From Rhizobium sp. S152 (GTDB lineage Bacteria > Pseudomonadota > Alphaproteobacteria > Rhizobiales > Rhizobiaceae), in the NCBI RefSeq assembly GCF_030380735.1, contig NZ_JAUDRZ010000002.1, forward strand, positions 62,001-126,000: a stretch of 64,000 nt of DNA. Reading direction: 5' to 3'. Of this stretch, positions 44,680 to 54,697 are shown one piece after another. Position numbers and translations under genes: made by a program. The notes beneath the pieces were generated by a model that worked only from the letters and a program-made list of their open reading frames with translations, was not told the origin of the DNA and made no database searches. The stretch's first letter is position 1, and every line of letters starts with the position of its first letter.

Positions 44680-45627
44680 TCAATAGCCGCGCACGGGATC
44701 GACGAGCGCCTCGAGCTCTTCGCCTTTAAGATAGGCGTCGAGGTTTTTCATCAGGCGGTGCTGGAAGGCCTGATCCTGATCGCCTCCTGCCCAGGAGATA
44801 TGCGGACTTATGAAGACATTGGGCAAGGCGTAGAGCGGGTGTCCGTCGGGCAACGGTTCCGGCGTCGTCACATCAAGCGTCGCGCCGCCGATATCTCCCG
44901 CAACGAGTGCCTCTACCAGTGCTTCCTGATCGACAAGGCCGCCGCGCGAAATGTTGATGAGATGCAATCCCGGTTTCGCCTTGTGGAGCAATTCGCGATC
45001 GATCATTCCTTCGGTCTCTGACGTCAGCGGTGCTGCGATGACGAGGTGGTCGGCAGCCGCGAAGACCTGATCGATCGTGGCTGAGACGATGCCGCTGTCG
45101 CCCTCCCAGGCCGTGCGCCGGTTGACCATGACGTTCATTTCGAATGCGAGGGCGCGGCGGGCGACGGCCTTGCCGAGGCTTCCAAACCCGATGAGACCGA
45201 GCGTCTTGCCGTAGAGGCGGCCGATGTCGTGCCGGCGCCAGTCAGCTTCGCTGCGGGCGCGCGTCTGTTCAAGCCGCTTCTCGGCGCGCAGTATCGCCGC
45301 GAAGACGAACTCGGCGATCGGTAGCGCGTTCAGTCCACGTCCGCAGGTCATGACTCGGTCCTGAAACAGGCTCGGCGGATAGATTTCGATGCCTGTCGTC
45401 TGCGATTGCACCCATTTCAGCCGTTCTGGAAACCGCCAGTCGCGCGGCGCCTGCTTCCAGCTGGCAGAGCCTCCGGTGACCAGGATATCGGCCTCAGGCG
45501 CGATCTTCCATGGCTCTGCCGGCGCGGAATCCTGAATCACGACCGGCCGGGACGGATGCTCTTCGAGAGTCTTGCCGAGTTCCGGGCCGAGTTGGTTGAG
45601 GATGACGAGGCGTTCCAAGGTAGGCAT
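44680..45627 (-). CDS. D-2-hydroxyacid dehydrogenase
   Basis: 315-residue NAD(P)-dependent dehydrogenase of the GHPR/SerA superfamily. The cofactor motif is LGLIGFGSLGKAVARRAL. Catalytic Arg lies in NISRGGLVD, Glu in TPEPLPDGHPLY and His in ISPHISWAGG. It interconverts a 2-keto and a D-2-hydroxy acid. It is the last gene of a leftward operon headed by the MalK-type ATPase gene at 51555, and lies 63 bp after the GntR gene. It may process the acid end-product of the pathway encoded in the island. Confidence 0.9.
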   Translation of the reverse strand: MPTLERLVILNQLGPELGKTLEEHPSRPVVIQDSAPAEPWKIAPEADILVTGGSASWKQAPRDWRFPERLKWVQSQTTGIEIYPPSLFQDRVMTCGRGLNALPIAEFVFAAILRAEKRLEQTRARSEADWRRHDIGRLYGKTLGLIGFGSLGKAVARRALAFEMNVMVNRRTAWEGDSGIVSATIDQVFAAADHLVIAAPLTSETEGMIDRELLHKAKPGLHLINISRGGLVDQEALVEALVAGDIGGATLDVTTPEPLPDGHPLYALPNVFISPHISWAGGDQDQAFQHRLMKNLDAYLKGEELEALVDPVRGY

Positions 45628-45690
45628 ATGTTTCCTCCTCCGCGCGACGATTGCCGCACGGTCTCCTTGCGAGCGTGAAGCTCGACCTTG

Positions 45691-46401
45691 TTACTGAGCG
45701 CGGCTCATATGCGCCGGCAGCGACGATATGAAATCGGTCAACTGATCGCCCAGGAGCTGGACGTGATCGCTAGCCGCCTTGCGCGCCGCTTCCGGATCGC
45801 TGGCATCGATCGCGTCCATGATGCGGACGTGCTCGGTCAGCGTGCTCAGCATGCGGCCGGGCTGGTAGGTGGCGCGCATGCGGTAGGCGCCAATGCGGCG
45901 GCGAAGCTGGATCGCCTGATCGGCAATGAAATGCGTGTGGGCTGCTTCGTAGAGCTGGTCGTGGAATTTCTGGTTCACCTTGTAGAAGGCAACCGGATCG
46001 CCGGAATTGTAGGCTTCTACCAGTTCCTCGTGCACCTTGCGCATGCCGGCGCGTTCGGCGGGCGTCGCGCGGCGGGCGGCCAGGCGGGCGCAGAGGCCTT
46101 CAAGAGCTGACATCACGTCGAACATCTCGATCAGCGCCGGAATGGAGAGCAACGCGACATGCGTGCCCTGGCGGCCGCGTGTTTCGACAAGCCCGATCGC
46201 CAGCAGTGCCTTGATGGCTTCGCGCACCGGCGTCCGCGACAGGCCGAAGCGACGCGCGAGTTCCATCTCGTCCAGCCGCTCGCCGGGTTCGAGCCTGCCG
46301 TCGAGGATCATCTGCTCAAGCTGCTCGCGCAGTTCGCCGGCGCGGGTCGGAGCGCGCATCCCGTTCGCCGCCTCGGGCAAACGCGTGTCATCCTGATCCA
46401 A
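45691..46401 (-). CDS. GntR-family regulator, FadR/FCD type
   Basis: 236-residue regulator. The HTH reads GELREQLEQMILDGRLEPGERLDEMELARRFGLSRTPVREAIKAL. The C-terminal FCD domain (MFDVMSALEGLCARLAARRA, NQKFHDQLYEAAHT, RMLSTLTEHVRIMDAI) has the His/Asp residues that bind metal and a carboxylate ligand. I start it at the TTG at 46401, eight bases after GAGAGGAG. It is in the leftward operon with the importer and is the natural candidate to bind the ATGTATWCRWA motifs at 51641, 51828 and 57995. Confidence 0.92.
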   Translation of the reverse strand: MDQDDTRLPEAANGMRAPTRAGELREQLEQMILDGRLEPGERLDEMELARRFGLSRTPVREAIKALLAIGLVETRGRQGTHVALLSIPALIEMFDVMSALEGLCARLAARRATPAERAGMRKVHEELVEAYNSGDPVAFYKVNQKFHDQLYEAAHTHFIADQAIQLRRRIGAYRMRATYQPGRMLSTLTEHVRIMDAIDASDPEAARKAASDHVQLLGDQLTDFISSLPAHMSRAQ

Positions 46402-46495
46402 TGCGGTCACTCCTCTCGCGGAACTGCGAATGGCCAATTTATATTTTGCTGGCGGCATTTATACTTTTCTTTTTGCGGTGCATTCAATGGGTGGA

Positions 46496-47317
46496 TTATG
46501 GGTATACGAGCGTCGCAAGACAGGTTCGAAGCTTTTCCACAATCATCGCGGGAGCTTCGATCATCGGGAAGTGACCGGAGTCGTATTCGACGACATCGGT
46601 CCTGCTGAAGCAGTCCATCGGCTTGGGATCGGCCAGTCGCGCGACCCAGGTCGAATTGAGCATCACGGCGGGACAGGCTACCAGCGGCCAGCGCTCTTCC
46701 GCGTCCCAGGCGAAGAGGTCGTCCTTCACATCCAGCGCGAAGGAGGCAGGTGCCGAAGCGATCATGTCGTCGGTAATTGCCTGGCGCATCGCCTCGTCCG
46801 TCGAGGGATGCACGATGATATCGATCATCGCGCGCATGCGGCCCGCGTAGTCGGCGGCGAACTCCTGGTGGCGCCTGACGAGCTCGTCGTGCGGTACGCG
46901 GCCGTAATAGTCGCGGTCCGTCAACGTATCGAGACCGATCAGGGCCTTGACGCGATCAGGCGCGATGATCGCGACCTCAGTCACGATCGGGCCACCCATC
47001 GAGTGCCCGATCAGCGTCGCGCCTTCGATCCCGAGATGATCAAGCAGATGCGCGACGGCGGCGCCCATTGCCCGGATCGTCTGGCCTTCGGGCGGCGGCG
47101 GGAGCATGCCGCCAAAGCCCGGATGCGAGACCGCGAGCACCCGGCGGTCGCGTGCCAGCTCGGGCGCGATCGCGTTCCAATGCTCGGCATTGCCGCACCA
47201 GCCGTGGATCAGCACCAGCCAGTCGCCTTCGCTTCCGAAGACGCGATAGCCGATTTGTCCGCCCATCGGGGCGTCCAGTGTCGAAAGCGGAGCAAGGCTG
47301 CGGGCCGGTGCGTTCAT
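46496..47317 (-). CDS. Alpha/beta hydrolase
   Basis: 273-residue hydrolase with the nucleophile elbow GHSMGG (Ser near residue 105), oxyanion HGWCGN and a C-terminal DSGHFPM with the catalytic His. It could be an esterase, lactonase or C-C/amide hydrolase. It starts 3 bp after the MalG-like permease stop on the same strand, so it is surely part of the importer operon. A 94-bp gap separates it from the GntR gene. The substrate is not known. Confidence 0.88.
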   Translation of the reverse strand: MNAPARSLAPLSTLDAPMGGQIGYRVFGSEGDWLVLIHGWCGNAEHWNAIAPELARDRRVLAVSHPGFGGMLPPPPEGQTIRAMGAAVAHLLDHLGIEGATLIGHSMGGPIVTEVAIIAPDRVKALIGLDTLTDRDYYGRVPHDELVRRHQEFAADYAGRMRAMIDIIVHPSTDEAMRQAITDDMIASAPASFALDVKDDLFAWDAEERWPLVACPAVMLNSTWVARLADPKPMDCFSRTDVVEYDSGHFPMIEAPAMIVEKLRTCLATLVYP

Positions 47318-47320
47318 GGC

Positions 47321-48166
47321 CTAGCCCTTGATCCCGCTGGTGGTCATGCCCTGCGTGAAATACTTCTGCAGCAGCAGGAAGAGCAGGATGAGCGGAACGG
47401 TCGCGACAGTCGCGCCGGCAAAGGTTTCGCCCCAGTTCGGCAGCTGTGTCGGCGAGCCCTGCTGGGCAATCGCCACCTGGATGACCTGGATTGCCGGATC
47501 CTGGATGATGACGAGCGGCCACAGGAAGCTGTTCCACGAAAACAGGAAGGTGATGAGGCCGAGCGTCAGCATCGGCACCTTCACGTTCGGCAGCACGATC
47601 GAAAAGAAGATGCGCACATGGCCGGCGCCATCGATGCGCGCGGCGTCCTCGAGCTCGACCGGCAGCTCCTCGAACGCCTGCTTCAGCAGGAACAGGCCGA
47701 AGGGGCTGGCGATCCAGGGGATCATGACGCCGAGCAGCGTGTTGGAGAGGCCGAGGCCTGAGACCACCTGATAAAGCGGCACCATCATCGCCTCGATCGG
47801 CAGCAGGAAGGTGAGCAGGATCAGCACGAAGACGATCTTGGCGCCGGGAAAGCGGATGCGCGTCAGCGAATAGGCGGCCATCGAGCAGAGCAGCAGCGTC
47901 AACGCCACTTGCCCGCCGGCAACGATGGCGGTGTTCATCAGTGCCGTCAGCACATTGGTGCGCTCGAACAGCGTGCGATAGTTCTCGAACGTTCCCTCGA
48001 CCGGCAGGAAGGCGCGCCAGGAGAGCGGCGTGACGTCGTTGAACAGCGTCAGCTGGTTCTTGAAGGACGAGGAGACGATCCAGGCATAAGGCGCCAGGAA
48101 GCAGCACAGGATGACGACGATGACGAGGGCGACCATGGCGCCGCGCCTAAGATGTTGCTTCTTCAT
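47321..48166 (-). CDS. ABC permease, MalG-like
   Basis: 281-residue inner-membrane permease with six helices. The EAA loop is LPVELEDAARIDGAGHVRIFFSIVLPNVKVPM. It pairs with the MalF-like permease, whose stop codon lies just before its ATG at 48166, and with the ATPase at 50473-51555. The longer frame from 48259 is a shadow over the previous gene. Confidence 0.92.
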   Translation of the reverse strand: MKKQHLRRGAMVALVIVVILCCFLAPYAWIVSSSFKNQLTLFNDVTPLSWRAFLPVEGTFENYRTLFERTNVLTALMNTAIVAGGQVALTLLLCSMAAYSLTRIRFPGAKIVFVLILLTFLLPIEAMMVPLYQVVSGLGLSNTLLGVMIPWIASPFGLFLLKQAFEELPVELEDAARIDGAGHVRIFFSIVLPNVKVPMLTLGLITFLFSWNSFLWPLVIIQDPAIQVIQVAIAQQGSPTQLPNWGETFAGATVATVPLILLFLLLQKYFTQGMTTSGIKG

Positions 48167-48167
48167 G

Positions 48168-49106
48168 TCAGTAATTCCAGCGAGAGCGCAGCAGGGCCAT
48201 CTGCGCCATGGAGATGGCAAGCACCACGAGCAGCAGCGCCACTGAGAGTGCCGAGGCATAGCCGGCCTGCTGCATGATGAAGGCGCTGTTGTAGATGTGG
48301 TAGACGATCAGGTTGGTGCTGTCCTGCGGTCCGCCCTGGGTCATCAGGAAGGCTGGCGCGAAGGCCTGCAGCGAAAACACTGTCATGATCACCACGACGA
48401 AGAGCGTCGTGCGGGAGAGGAGCGGGATCGTCACATTCCAGAGAACCTGGCGGCGGGTGGCGCCGTCGATACGGGCAGCCTCCGTCAGTTCCACCGGCAG
48501 GCCCTGCAGACCGGCCAGGAAGAGAATGGCGCCGAAACCCACCTGCTGCCAGAGCGTCATGGCGATCAGGGCCGGAAGCGCCTGGCTCGTCGATGTGAGG
48601 AAGGGCTGGTTGCCGATGCCGACGATGTTCAAAACGCCGTTGATCAGGCCGTTCGATGGGTCGAGCAAGAAGGACCACATGGTGGCGACAACCACGGATG
48701 AGGTCACGACCGGCAGCATGATCATGGTTCGGACAAGACCGCGCGCCGGCAGCTTCGAATTGAGAAACAATGCCAGCGAGAAGGCGACCGGGATGACGAA
48801 GACGACGACGCCCAGCGCGAAAAGGAAGGTGACGCCGAAGGAGACCGCGGCATCGTCATAATCGATCATGTCGGTGAAGTTGCGCAACCCGACGAACTTG
48901 GCGGCGGCCGGGTTGAGCAGGGAGTAATCATAAACGCTGTTACGGGCCATGACGAGCAAGGGCACGTACTGGAAGACCAGCAACAGGATCATGAACGGCG
49001 CAAGGAAGCCGGCCGCAAACAGCCAATCGCGCTTCTGCCGCTTCGTAGCGGGCTTTCGCGTTTTTGGTTTGGCCGAAGCCGTGGATAGGGTATTTGAGAC
49101 CGACAT
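48168..49106 (-). CDS. ABC permease, MalF-like
   Basis: 312-residue permease with an unusually basic N-terminal tail (TRKPATKRQKRDW) before the first helix and an EAA loop LPVELTEAARIDGATRRQVLWNVTIPLL. I start it at the ATG at 49106; a TTG at 49118 is an alternative without an SD. It lies 15 bp after the binding-protein stop. It is the MalF partner of the importer. Confidence 0.92.
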   Translation of the reverse strand: MSVSNTLSTASAKPKTRKPATKRQKRDWLFAAGFLAPFMILLLVFQYVPLLVMARNSVYDYSLLNPAAAKFVGLRNFTDMIDYDDAAVSFGVTFLFALGVVVFVIPVAFSLALFLNSKLPARGLVRTMIMLPVVTSSVVVATMWSFLLDPSNGLINGVLNIVGIGNQPFLTSTSQALPALIAMTLWQQVGFGAILFLAGLQGLPVELTEAARIDGATRRQVLWNVTIPLLSRTTLFVVVIMTVFSLQAFAPAFLMTQGGPQDSTNLIVYHIYNSAFIMQQAGYASALSVALLLVVLAISMAQMALLRSRWNY

Positions 49107-49121
49107 TCTTGCGTCCAATGC

Positions 49122-50426
49122 TTAGCGATCGAGTACTCGCTGTACTTTCTTCTCGGCGTCCGCCATCAGGTCGGCCGGATCGCCGCCGAAGGCCACGGCA
49201 CGCAGAGCATCGGTAACGAGCTTGTCGTACTGGGCGAACTTCGGACCCGGAGGACGCGGCTGGCCCCATTCCTGCAACTGATCGACGAAAACCTTCATCG
49301 GATAGGCGTTGTAGGTCTCGAAGCGCGGGAACAGGCTCTTCAGCGTCGGCAGATTGCCGCGCTGGCTGACGTTCATGTAGGCATATTCACCCGTGGACAT
49401 GTCGACCACGAACTTGGCCGCGATATCGGGATGCTTGGAACGCGCCGTCGCGCCGATCGTGGTCGAGCCGGTGTGGACGATAGGGGTCTTGAAGTACGGG
49501 ATCGGGGTGATGCCCCACTCGATCTTCGGATCCTTGATCAACGCGCTGCCGGCGGCCGGCGTATCGATGTAGAAGCAGGCCTTGCCGTCGAAGAAGGCGT
49601 TCGGAATGCCAACCTTGGGTGCGACACCTTCGGAGTTGAACAGCGACTGGTAGAACTTCAGCGCTTCAATCGCTTCCGGCGTGTTCAGGTATCCCTCGAC
49701 CGACTTGCCGTCCTTGGAGAGCGCCCAGAAGGTCTTGTAGGCGGAGCTTTCCGGATCGGCCTTTGGGTCGCCGGCGGAGCGCTGGTAGATCAGGTCCTGG
49801 TAAACGAGGCCGGGCTGGCCGTTGCCGAAGCGGGTCGGGCCGAGACCCCAGACGCTCGGTGCGCCGGCCGGGCCCTGCTGGCAGGCCTTGAAAGCAGCCA
49901 GTGCTTCCGGCCATGTCCAGGCCTTGTCGAGCGTCTGCGGCGGCTTGATGCCGGCTTTCTCGACGAGTGTCTTGTTGTAGTACATGGCGACCGTGGTCTG
50001 CTCGATGCCGGGCGAATAGACCTCGCCTTCGTAGCTGTGCTCGGCCTTGGTCGCGGGAAGGATGTCCTCGTCCCAGCCCTTCGGCAGGTACTTGGTGATG
50101 GGCAGCAGGATTCCGGAGGCTGCGTAGGACTGGGTGTTCGGACCGTCGTAAACCAGCACGTCAGGCGGGTTGGAGCTTGCGGCCTGCACTGAGATGGTGT
50201 CGGCTAGCTGAGCGAAGGGAACTTCGTTGATCTCGAACTTGACGCAGGGATTTTCCTTCTGCCAGGCTTCCATCGGAGCCGGATAGGGGTAGTTCCCCGG
50301 CGTGCGCAGAATGCGCAGCGTCACGGCCTCGCCGGTACAGGAGGCGCTGTCCTGGGCAAATGCGCCGGTGCCGCCGAGCGCGGTGGCGCCAAGCAGGCCG
50401 GCGAGAAAAAGTATGCGAGCATTCAT
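49122..50426 (-). CDS. ABC solute-binding protein, MalE/UgpB-like
   Basis: 434-residue periplasmic protein with a signal peptide (about residues 1-24, ending AFA). The mature chain has VTLRILRTPGNYPYPAPMEAW, PDVLVYDGPNTQSYAASGILLPI and VYSPGIEQTTVAMYYNKTLVEKAGI, a typical cluster-D carbohydrate-binding fold. The ligand is not predictable; the neighbouring catabolic genes suggest a sugar-like or glycosylated nitrogen compound. AAGGAG precedes the ATG. The gene follows the ATPase by 46 bp. Confidence 0.9.
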   Translation of the reverse strand: MNARILFLAGLLGATALGGTGAFAQDSASCTGEAVTLRILRTPGNYPYPAPMEAWQKENPCVKFEINEVPFAQLADTISVQAASSNPPDVLVYDGPNTQSYAASGILLPITKYLPKGWDEDILPATKAEHSYEGEVYSPGIEQTTVAMYYNKTLVEKAGIKPPQTLDKAWTWPEALAAFKACQQGPAGAPSVWGLGPTRFGNGQPGLVYQDLIYQRSAGDPKADPESSAYKTFWALSKDGKSVEGYLNTPEAIEALKFYQSLFNSEGVAPKVGIPNAFFDGKACFYIDTPAAGSALIKDPKIEWGITPIPYFKTPIVHTGSTTIGATARSKHPDIAAKFVVDMSTGEYAYMNVSQRGNLPTLKSLFPRFETYNAYPMKVFVDQLQEWGQPRPPGPKFAQYDKLVTDALRAVAFGGDPADLMADAEKKVQRVLDR

Positions 50427-50472
50427 CAGCTGTTCTCCTTGGTTTTATGTCGTCGTGCAGGCGGTGGTCGCG

Positions 50473-51555
<1,083 letters not shown>

Positions 51556-51640
51556 GAGGATATTCCAGCCGTCTGTTTGGTGTCATTCATGCCCGAAGGC
51601 CTAATGTGACATTGATGCCATTTCGGTATTCGTGCAATAG

Positions 51641-51657
51641 ATATTCGTATACATTAA
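51641..51657. promoter_or_regulatory. Regulon motif copy 1
   Basis: On the minus strand this reads TTAATGTATACGAATAT, containing ATGTATACGAA. It lies 86 bp upstream of the ATPase start at 51555. It shares the ATGTATWCRWA core with the sites at 51828 and 57995. The remainder of the 51556-51854 spacer is AT-rich and shows no other clear element. Confidence 0.5.
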
Positions 51658-51827
51658 AAGCGTTTCCGCAAATAAATACGAAATTGCCGCGAAATTGAGC
51701 TGTTTGCCTTCTCGGTTTGCAGTTAGTGCGAATAAATTCCCCAAGTCGTAGGTAGAGAAGAAAATTTTTCGATATTTTGTCCGAGCGCCTATGGACACGG
51801 CGACAAATCAGCGTATTCAAGAAAGCG

Positions 51828-51844
51828 AAATATGTATTCATATA
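51828..51844. promoter_or_regulatory. Regulon motif copy 2 (palindromic)
   Basis: AAATATGTATTCATATA contains the perfect inverted repeat ATATG-TATT-CATAT (51830-51843). It ends 10 bp before the SDR gene start and abuts its SD, where a bound repressor would block transcription of the rightward operon. Confidence 0.6.
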
Positions 51845-51854
51845 GGAGATGCAG

Positions 51855-52631
51855 GTGGAACTTAATCTTGCTGGAAAGACGGCGCTGATCACTGGAGCCT
51901 CGCAGGGCATCGGTCATGCCATCGCGAAGGTGCTGGCTGCTGAAGGTTGTCACCTTCACCTTGCCGCTCGTAACGGCGCGGCTATGGAAGAGCTGAAGGC
52001 TGAACTGGCGCAGTATCCGGTCAATGTTACCGTGCACGAGGCCGATCTCGGCACGACCGAGGCCATGGTCGCGCTCGACAAGGCTTGCGGTGACTACGAT
52101 ATCCTGATGAACAACGCCGGCGATATCCCGGCTGGTTCGATCGAGGACGTCACCGACGAATCGATCCGTCGCGGCTTCGATCTGAAGGTATTCGGCTACA
52201 TCACGCTGGCACGCGAATTCTGGAAGCGCCGCAAGGGCAAGGGTGGCGTCATCATCAACGTCATCGGCAATTCCGGCGAAAACTGGGATGCCGCCTATTT
52301 CGCCGGTTCCACCGGCAATGCCGCGCTGATGAGCTTCACCAAGGCGCTCGGCGGACGCAGCATGGATGAAGGCATCCGCGTCGTCGGCGTCAACCCGGGC
52401 CCGGTCGATACCCCGCGCATGTTCAAGATCATGAAGCGCAAGGCCATCGACATGCTCGGCGACGAGAGCCGCTGGGAAGAACTCTACGACAAATATCCGG
52501 GCAAGCGTCCGGCAACCGCCGAGGAAGTCGCTGATCTCTGCGTCTTCCTGGCATCGCCCAAGGCCGGCTACATCAGCGGCACGGTCGTCACGATCGATGG
52601 CGGTATCGCAGCGCGCGGTTCGGTGATCTGA
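51855..52631 (+). CDS. SDR-fold protein lacking the canonical catalytic residues
   Basis: 258-residue protein with an intact SDR nucleotide site: TGASQGIG at the N terminus and ILMNNAGDIPAG. The catalytic region reads INVIGNSGENWDAAYFAGSTGNAAL; aligned to the usual S...YxxSKAAL pattern, the Ser, Tyr and Lys positions become Gly, Gly and Asn. I therefore call it SDR-like, with dehydrogenase activity uncertain. The GTG at 51855 is chosen because TAGGAG ends exactly six bases upstream; the ATG at 51849 would touch the SD. It heads a rightward operon of six genes. Confidence 0.82.
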   Translation: MELNLAGKTALITGASQGIGHAIAKVLAAEGCHLHLAARNGAAMEELKAELAQYPVNVTVHEADLGTTEAMVALDKACGDYDILMNNAGDIPAGSIEDVTDESIRRGFDLKVFGYITLAREFWKRRKGKGGVIINVIGNSGENWDAAYFAGSTGNAALMSFTKALGGRSMDEGIRVVGVNPGPVDTPRMFKIMKRKAIDMLGDESRWEELYDKYPGKRPATAEEVADLCVFLASPKAGYISGTVVTIDGGIAARGSVI

Positions 52632-52633
52632 TC

Positions 52634-53770
52634 ATGGCCGACGCACGCACCCGCAACCGCTATTTCGACGATCTGTTCTCCACGCCCGACTTGGCGTGGA
52701 TGGGTCAGAACACCAACCACGTGCCCGCCCATCCGGCGGTTGCGGAAGCCATGATCCGCTCGGTTGAAGCCGGCGAGTTCAATGCCTATGCCCCGCCGAT
52801 GGGCTTCGAAGCGCTGCGCAGCGCGATCGTCGCCGACCTCGGCGTCGCCGGAACCTCGGCCGAAGCGCTCGTCACCGAAGGCGGCGTCAATGCGCTCGCT
52901 ATGATCTGCAAGGCGCGCGCAAAGCCGGGCACGACGCTCGTCACCACCGACCCGACCTGGAAGTGGCCCTGCATGTTCGCCGAGCAGGCGGGCGCCGAAG
53001 TGGTCCAGATCCCGATCTACGATGCCTCGGTCAACTACAAGCTCACGCCGGACGCTTTGCGCGCCAACGTCGATGAGCGTTGCGCCATCATCTATATCGT
53101 CGATCCGAACAATCCGCTCGGCATCCGCTACGACCGTGAAGAGATCGAGGCCTTTGCCGAGATCGCCCGCTCGGTCGGCGCGCTCCTGATCCACGATTGC
53201 ACCTATCGCGATTTCGCCGACGGCCATACGCCGGTGCTGCAGGTCGCGCCCGAGGGCACGGTCGTTTCGCTGTCGTTCTCCAAGTGGCTCGGCCTCGCCG
53301 GCATGCGCATCGGCGCTCTCGTCGCCGAGCCGAAGCTGGTCGATGAGTTCTCGGCCGCCTCCACCTCGGTGCTCGGCGCATCGGTCGTGGCCCAGCGCGC
53401 GGCGATGGCCGGCCTGTCGGTCAAGCCGGAATGGATGAAGGACGTGCGCCGCATCGACAGCGCCAACAAGGCGATGATCATCGAGGCCGCCAAGGCGACC
53501 GGTCTCTCGGTTCCGATCCCGGTCTCCCACGGCAACTTCCTGGTTCTCGAGACCGCCTCCACCGGCGTATCTCCCGAGGCCATCGTCGAGGCCGCCCGCC
53601 GCGAGGGCGTGATGATCCGCCAGGGTCGCTACCACACGGCCGCTTTCGGCGATCGCTTCATCAAGGTCTCGACGTCGGTGCCATCGGCCTGGGCCGAGCG
53701 TTTCTGCGAAGGCCTGCCGCGCTATATCGAAACCGCGCGCACGCTCAACGACGTACCGGCCCTTTTCTAG
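52634..53770 (+). CDS. PLP-dependent class I/II aminotransferase
   Basis: 378-residue fold-type I aminotransferase. YAPPMGFEALRSAI and VTEGGVNALAMI begin the PLP site, VDPNNPLGIRY contains the conserved Asn, LLIHDCTYRDFAD the Asp, and LSFSKWLGLAGMRIG the Schiff-base lysine. It moves an amino group between an amino acid and a keto acid, or may catalyse a related elimination. It starts 2 bp after the SDR stop. The amino donor in this pathway is unknown; it may provide or remove nitrogen from a catabolic intermediate. Confidence 0.9.
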   Translation: MADARTRNRYFDDLFSTPDLAWMGQNTNHVPAHPAVAEAMIRSVEAGEFNAYAPPMGFEALRSAIVADLGVAGTSAEALVTEGGVNALAMICKARAKPGTTLVTTDPTWKWPCMFAEQAGAEVVQIPIYDASVNYKLTPDALRANVDERCAIIYIVDPNNPLGIRYDREEIEAFAEIARSVGALLIHDCTYRDFADGHTPVLQVAPEGTVVSLSFSKWLGLAGMRIGALVAEPKLVDEFSAASTSVLGASVVAQRAAMAGLSVKPEWMKDVRRIDSANKAMIIEAAKATGLSVPIPVSHGNFLVLETASTGVSPEAIVEAARREGVMIRQGRYHTAAFGDRFIKVSTSVPSAWAERFCEGLPRYIETARTLNDVPALF

Positions 53771-53813
53771 GGCCGGAATACCCATCGACGACACGAGGCA
53801 AAGAGGCTTTCAC

Positions 53814-54692
53814 ATGTACGCGACCGCCAAGGATGGAACGAAGCTTTACTACGAGACGGCAGGAGAGAGCGGAACGCCGATCCTGTTCATCCACGAGTTC
53901 GGCGGCAACTACGATGCCTGGGAACCGCAGATGAGCTTCTTTGCCCGTCGTCACCGCTGCATCACCTATGCGGCGCGCGGCTATGCGCCGTCCGATATCC
54001 CCGCGGATATGGAGATGTATTCGCAGGCCAACGCCGCCGATGATGCGGTAGCCGTGCTCGACGCGCTCGGCATCGAGAAGGCGCATATCGTCGGCCTGTC
54101 GATGGGCGGCTTCGCCACCCTGCATTTCGGCCTTCGCACGCCGGAGCGCGCGCTGTCGCTGACGGTTGCCGGCGCCGGTTACGGCACGGAGCGGGAAACG
54201 GCCGACTATTTCCGCAATACCTCGCTGAAGGTCGCCGACAATTTCGAGAAGGATCCGGTTGGGTTCTCCAAGATCTATTCGCTCGGCGCCAGCCGGGTGC
54301 AGTTCCAGAACAAGGATCCGCGCGGCTGGGCGGCCTTTGCCGAGCGCCTGTCGCATCACTCGGCTATCGGCGCCGCCAACACCATGCGCGGTGTCCAGTG
54401 CCGCCGCCCCTCCTTCTGGGATCTCGAAGAGCAGCTCAAGACGATGATGGTGCCGACGCTGGTCATGACCGGCGACGAGGACGATCACTGCCTGCAGCCT
54501 TCGATCTACCTCAAGAAAATGCTGCCGGCCGCAGGTCTCGCCATCTTCCCGAAGACCGGCCATACGCTGAACCTCGAAGAGCCGATGCTGTTCAATTCCC
54601 TTGTGTCCGATTTCATCGCCCAGGTGGAGCAGGGCGCCTGGAAAGTCCGCGATCCCCGCGCCGATCCCGGCCAGGTGATGCGGACGGAGTAA
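53814..54692 (+). CDS. Alpha/beta hydrolase
   Basis: 292-residue hydrolase with nucleophile elbow GLSMGGF, an acid residue in VMTGDEDDH and catalytic His in FPKTGHTLNLEEP. The fold also includes HEFGGNYDAWEPQ for the oxyanion loop. It belongs to the broad 3-oxoadipate enol-lactonase/esterase group. It lies 43 bp after the aminotransferase and 5 bp before the M20 hydrolase gene. It is not a close copy of the alpha/beta hydrolase at 46496. Confidence 0.9.
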   Translation: MYATAKDGTKLYYETAGESGTPILFIHEFGGNYDAWEPQMSFFARRHRCITYAARGYAPSDIPADMEMYSQANAADDAVAVLDALGIEKAHIVGLSMGGFATLHFGLRTPERALSLTVAGAGYGTERETADYFRNTSLKVADNFEKDPVGFSKIYSLGASRVQFQNKDPRGWAAFAERLSHHSAIGAANTMRGVQCRRPSFWDLEEQLKTMMVPTLVMTGDEDDHCLQPSIYLKKMLPAAGLAIFPKTGHTLNLEEPMLFNSLVSDFIAQVEQGAWKVRDPRADPGQVMRTE

Positions 54693-54697
54693 AAGAC

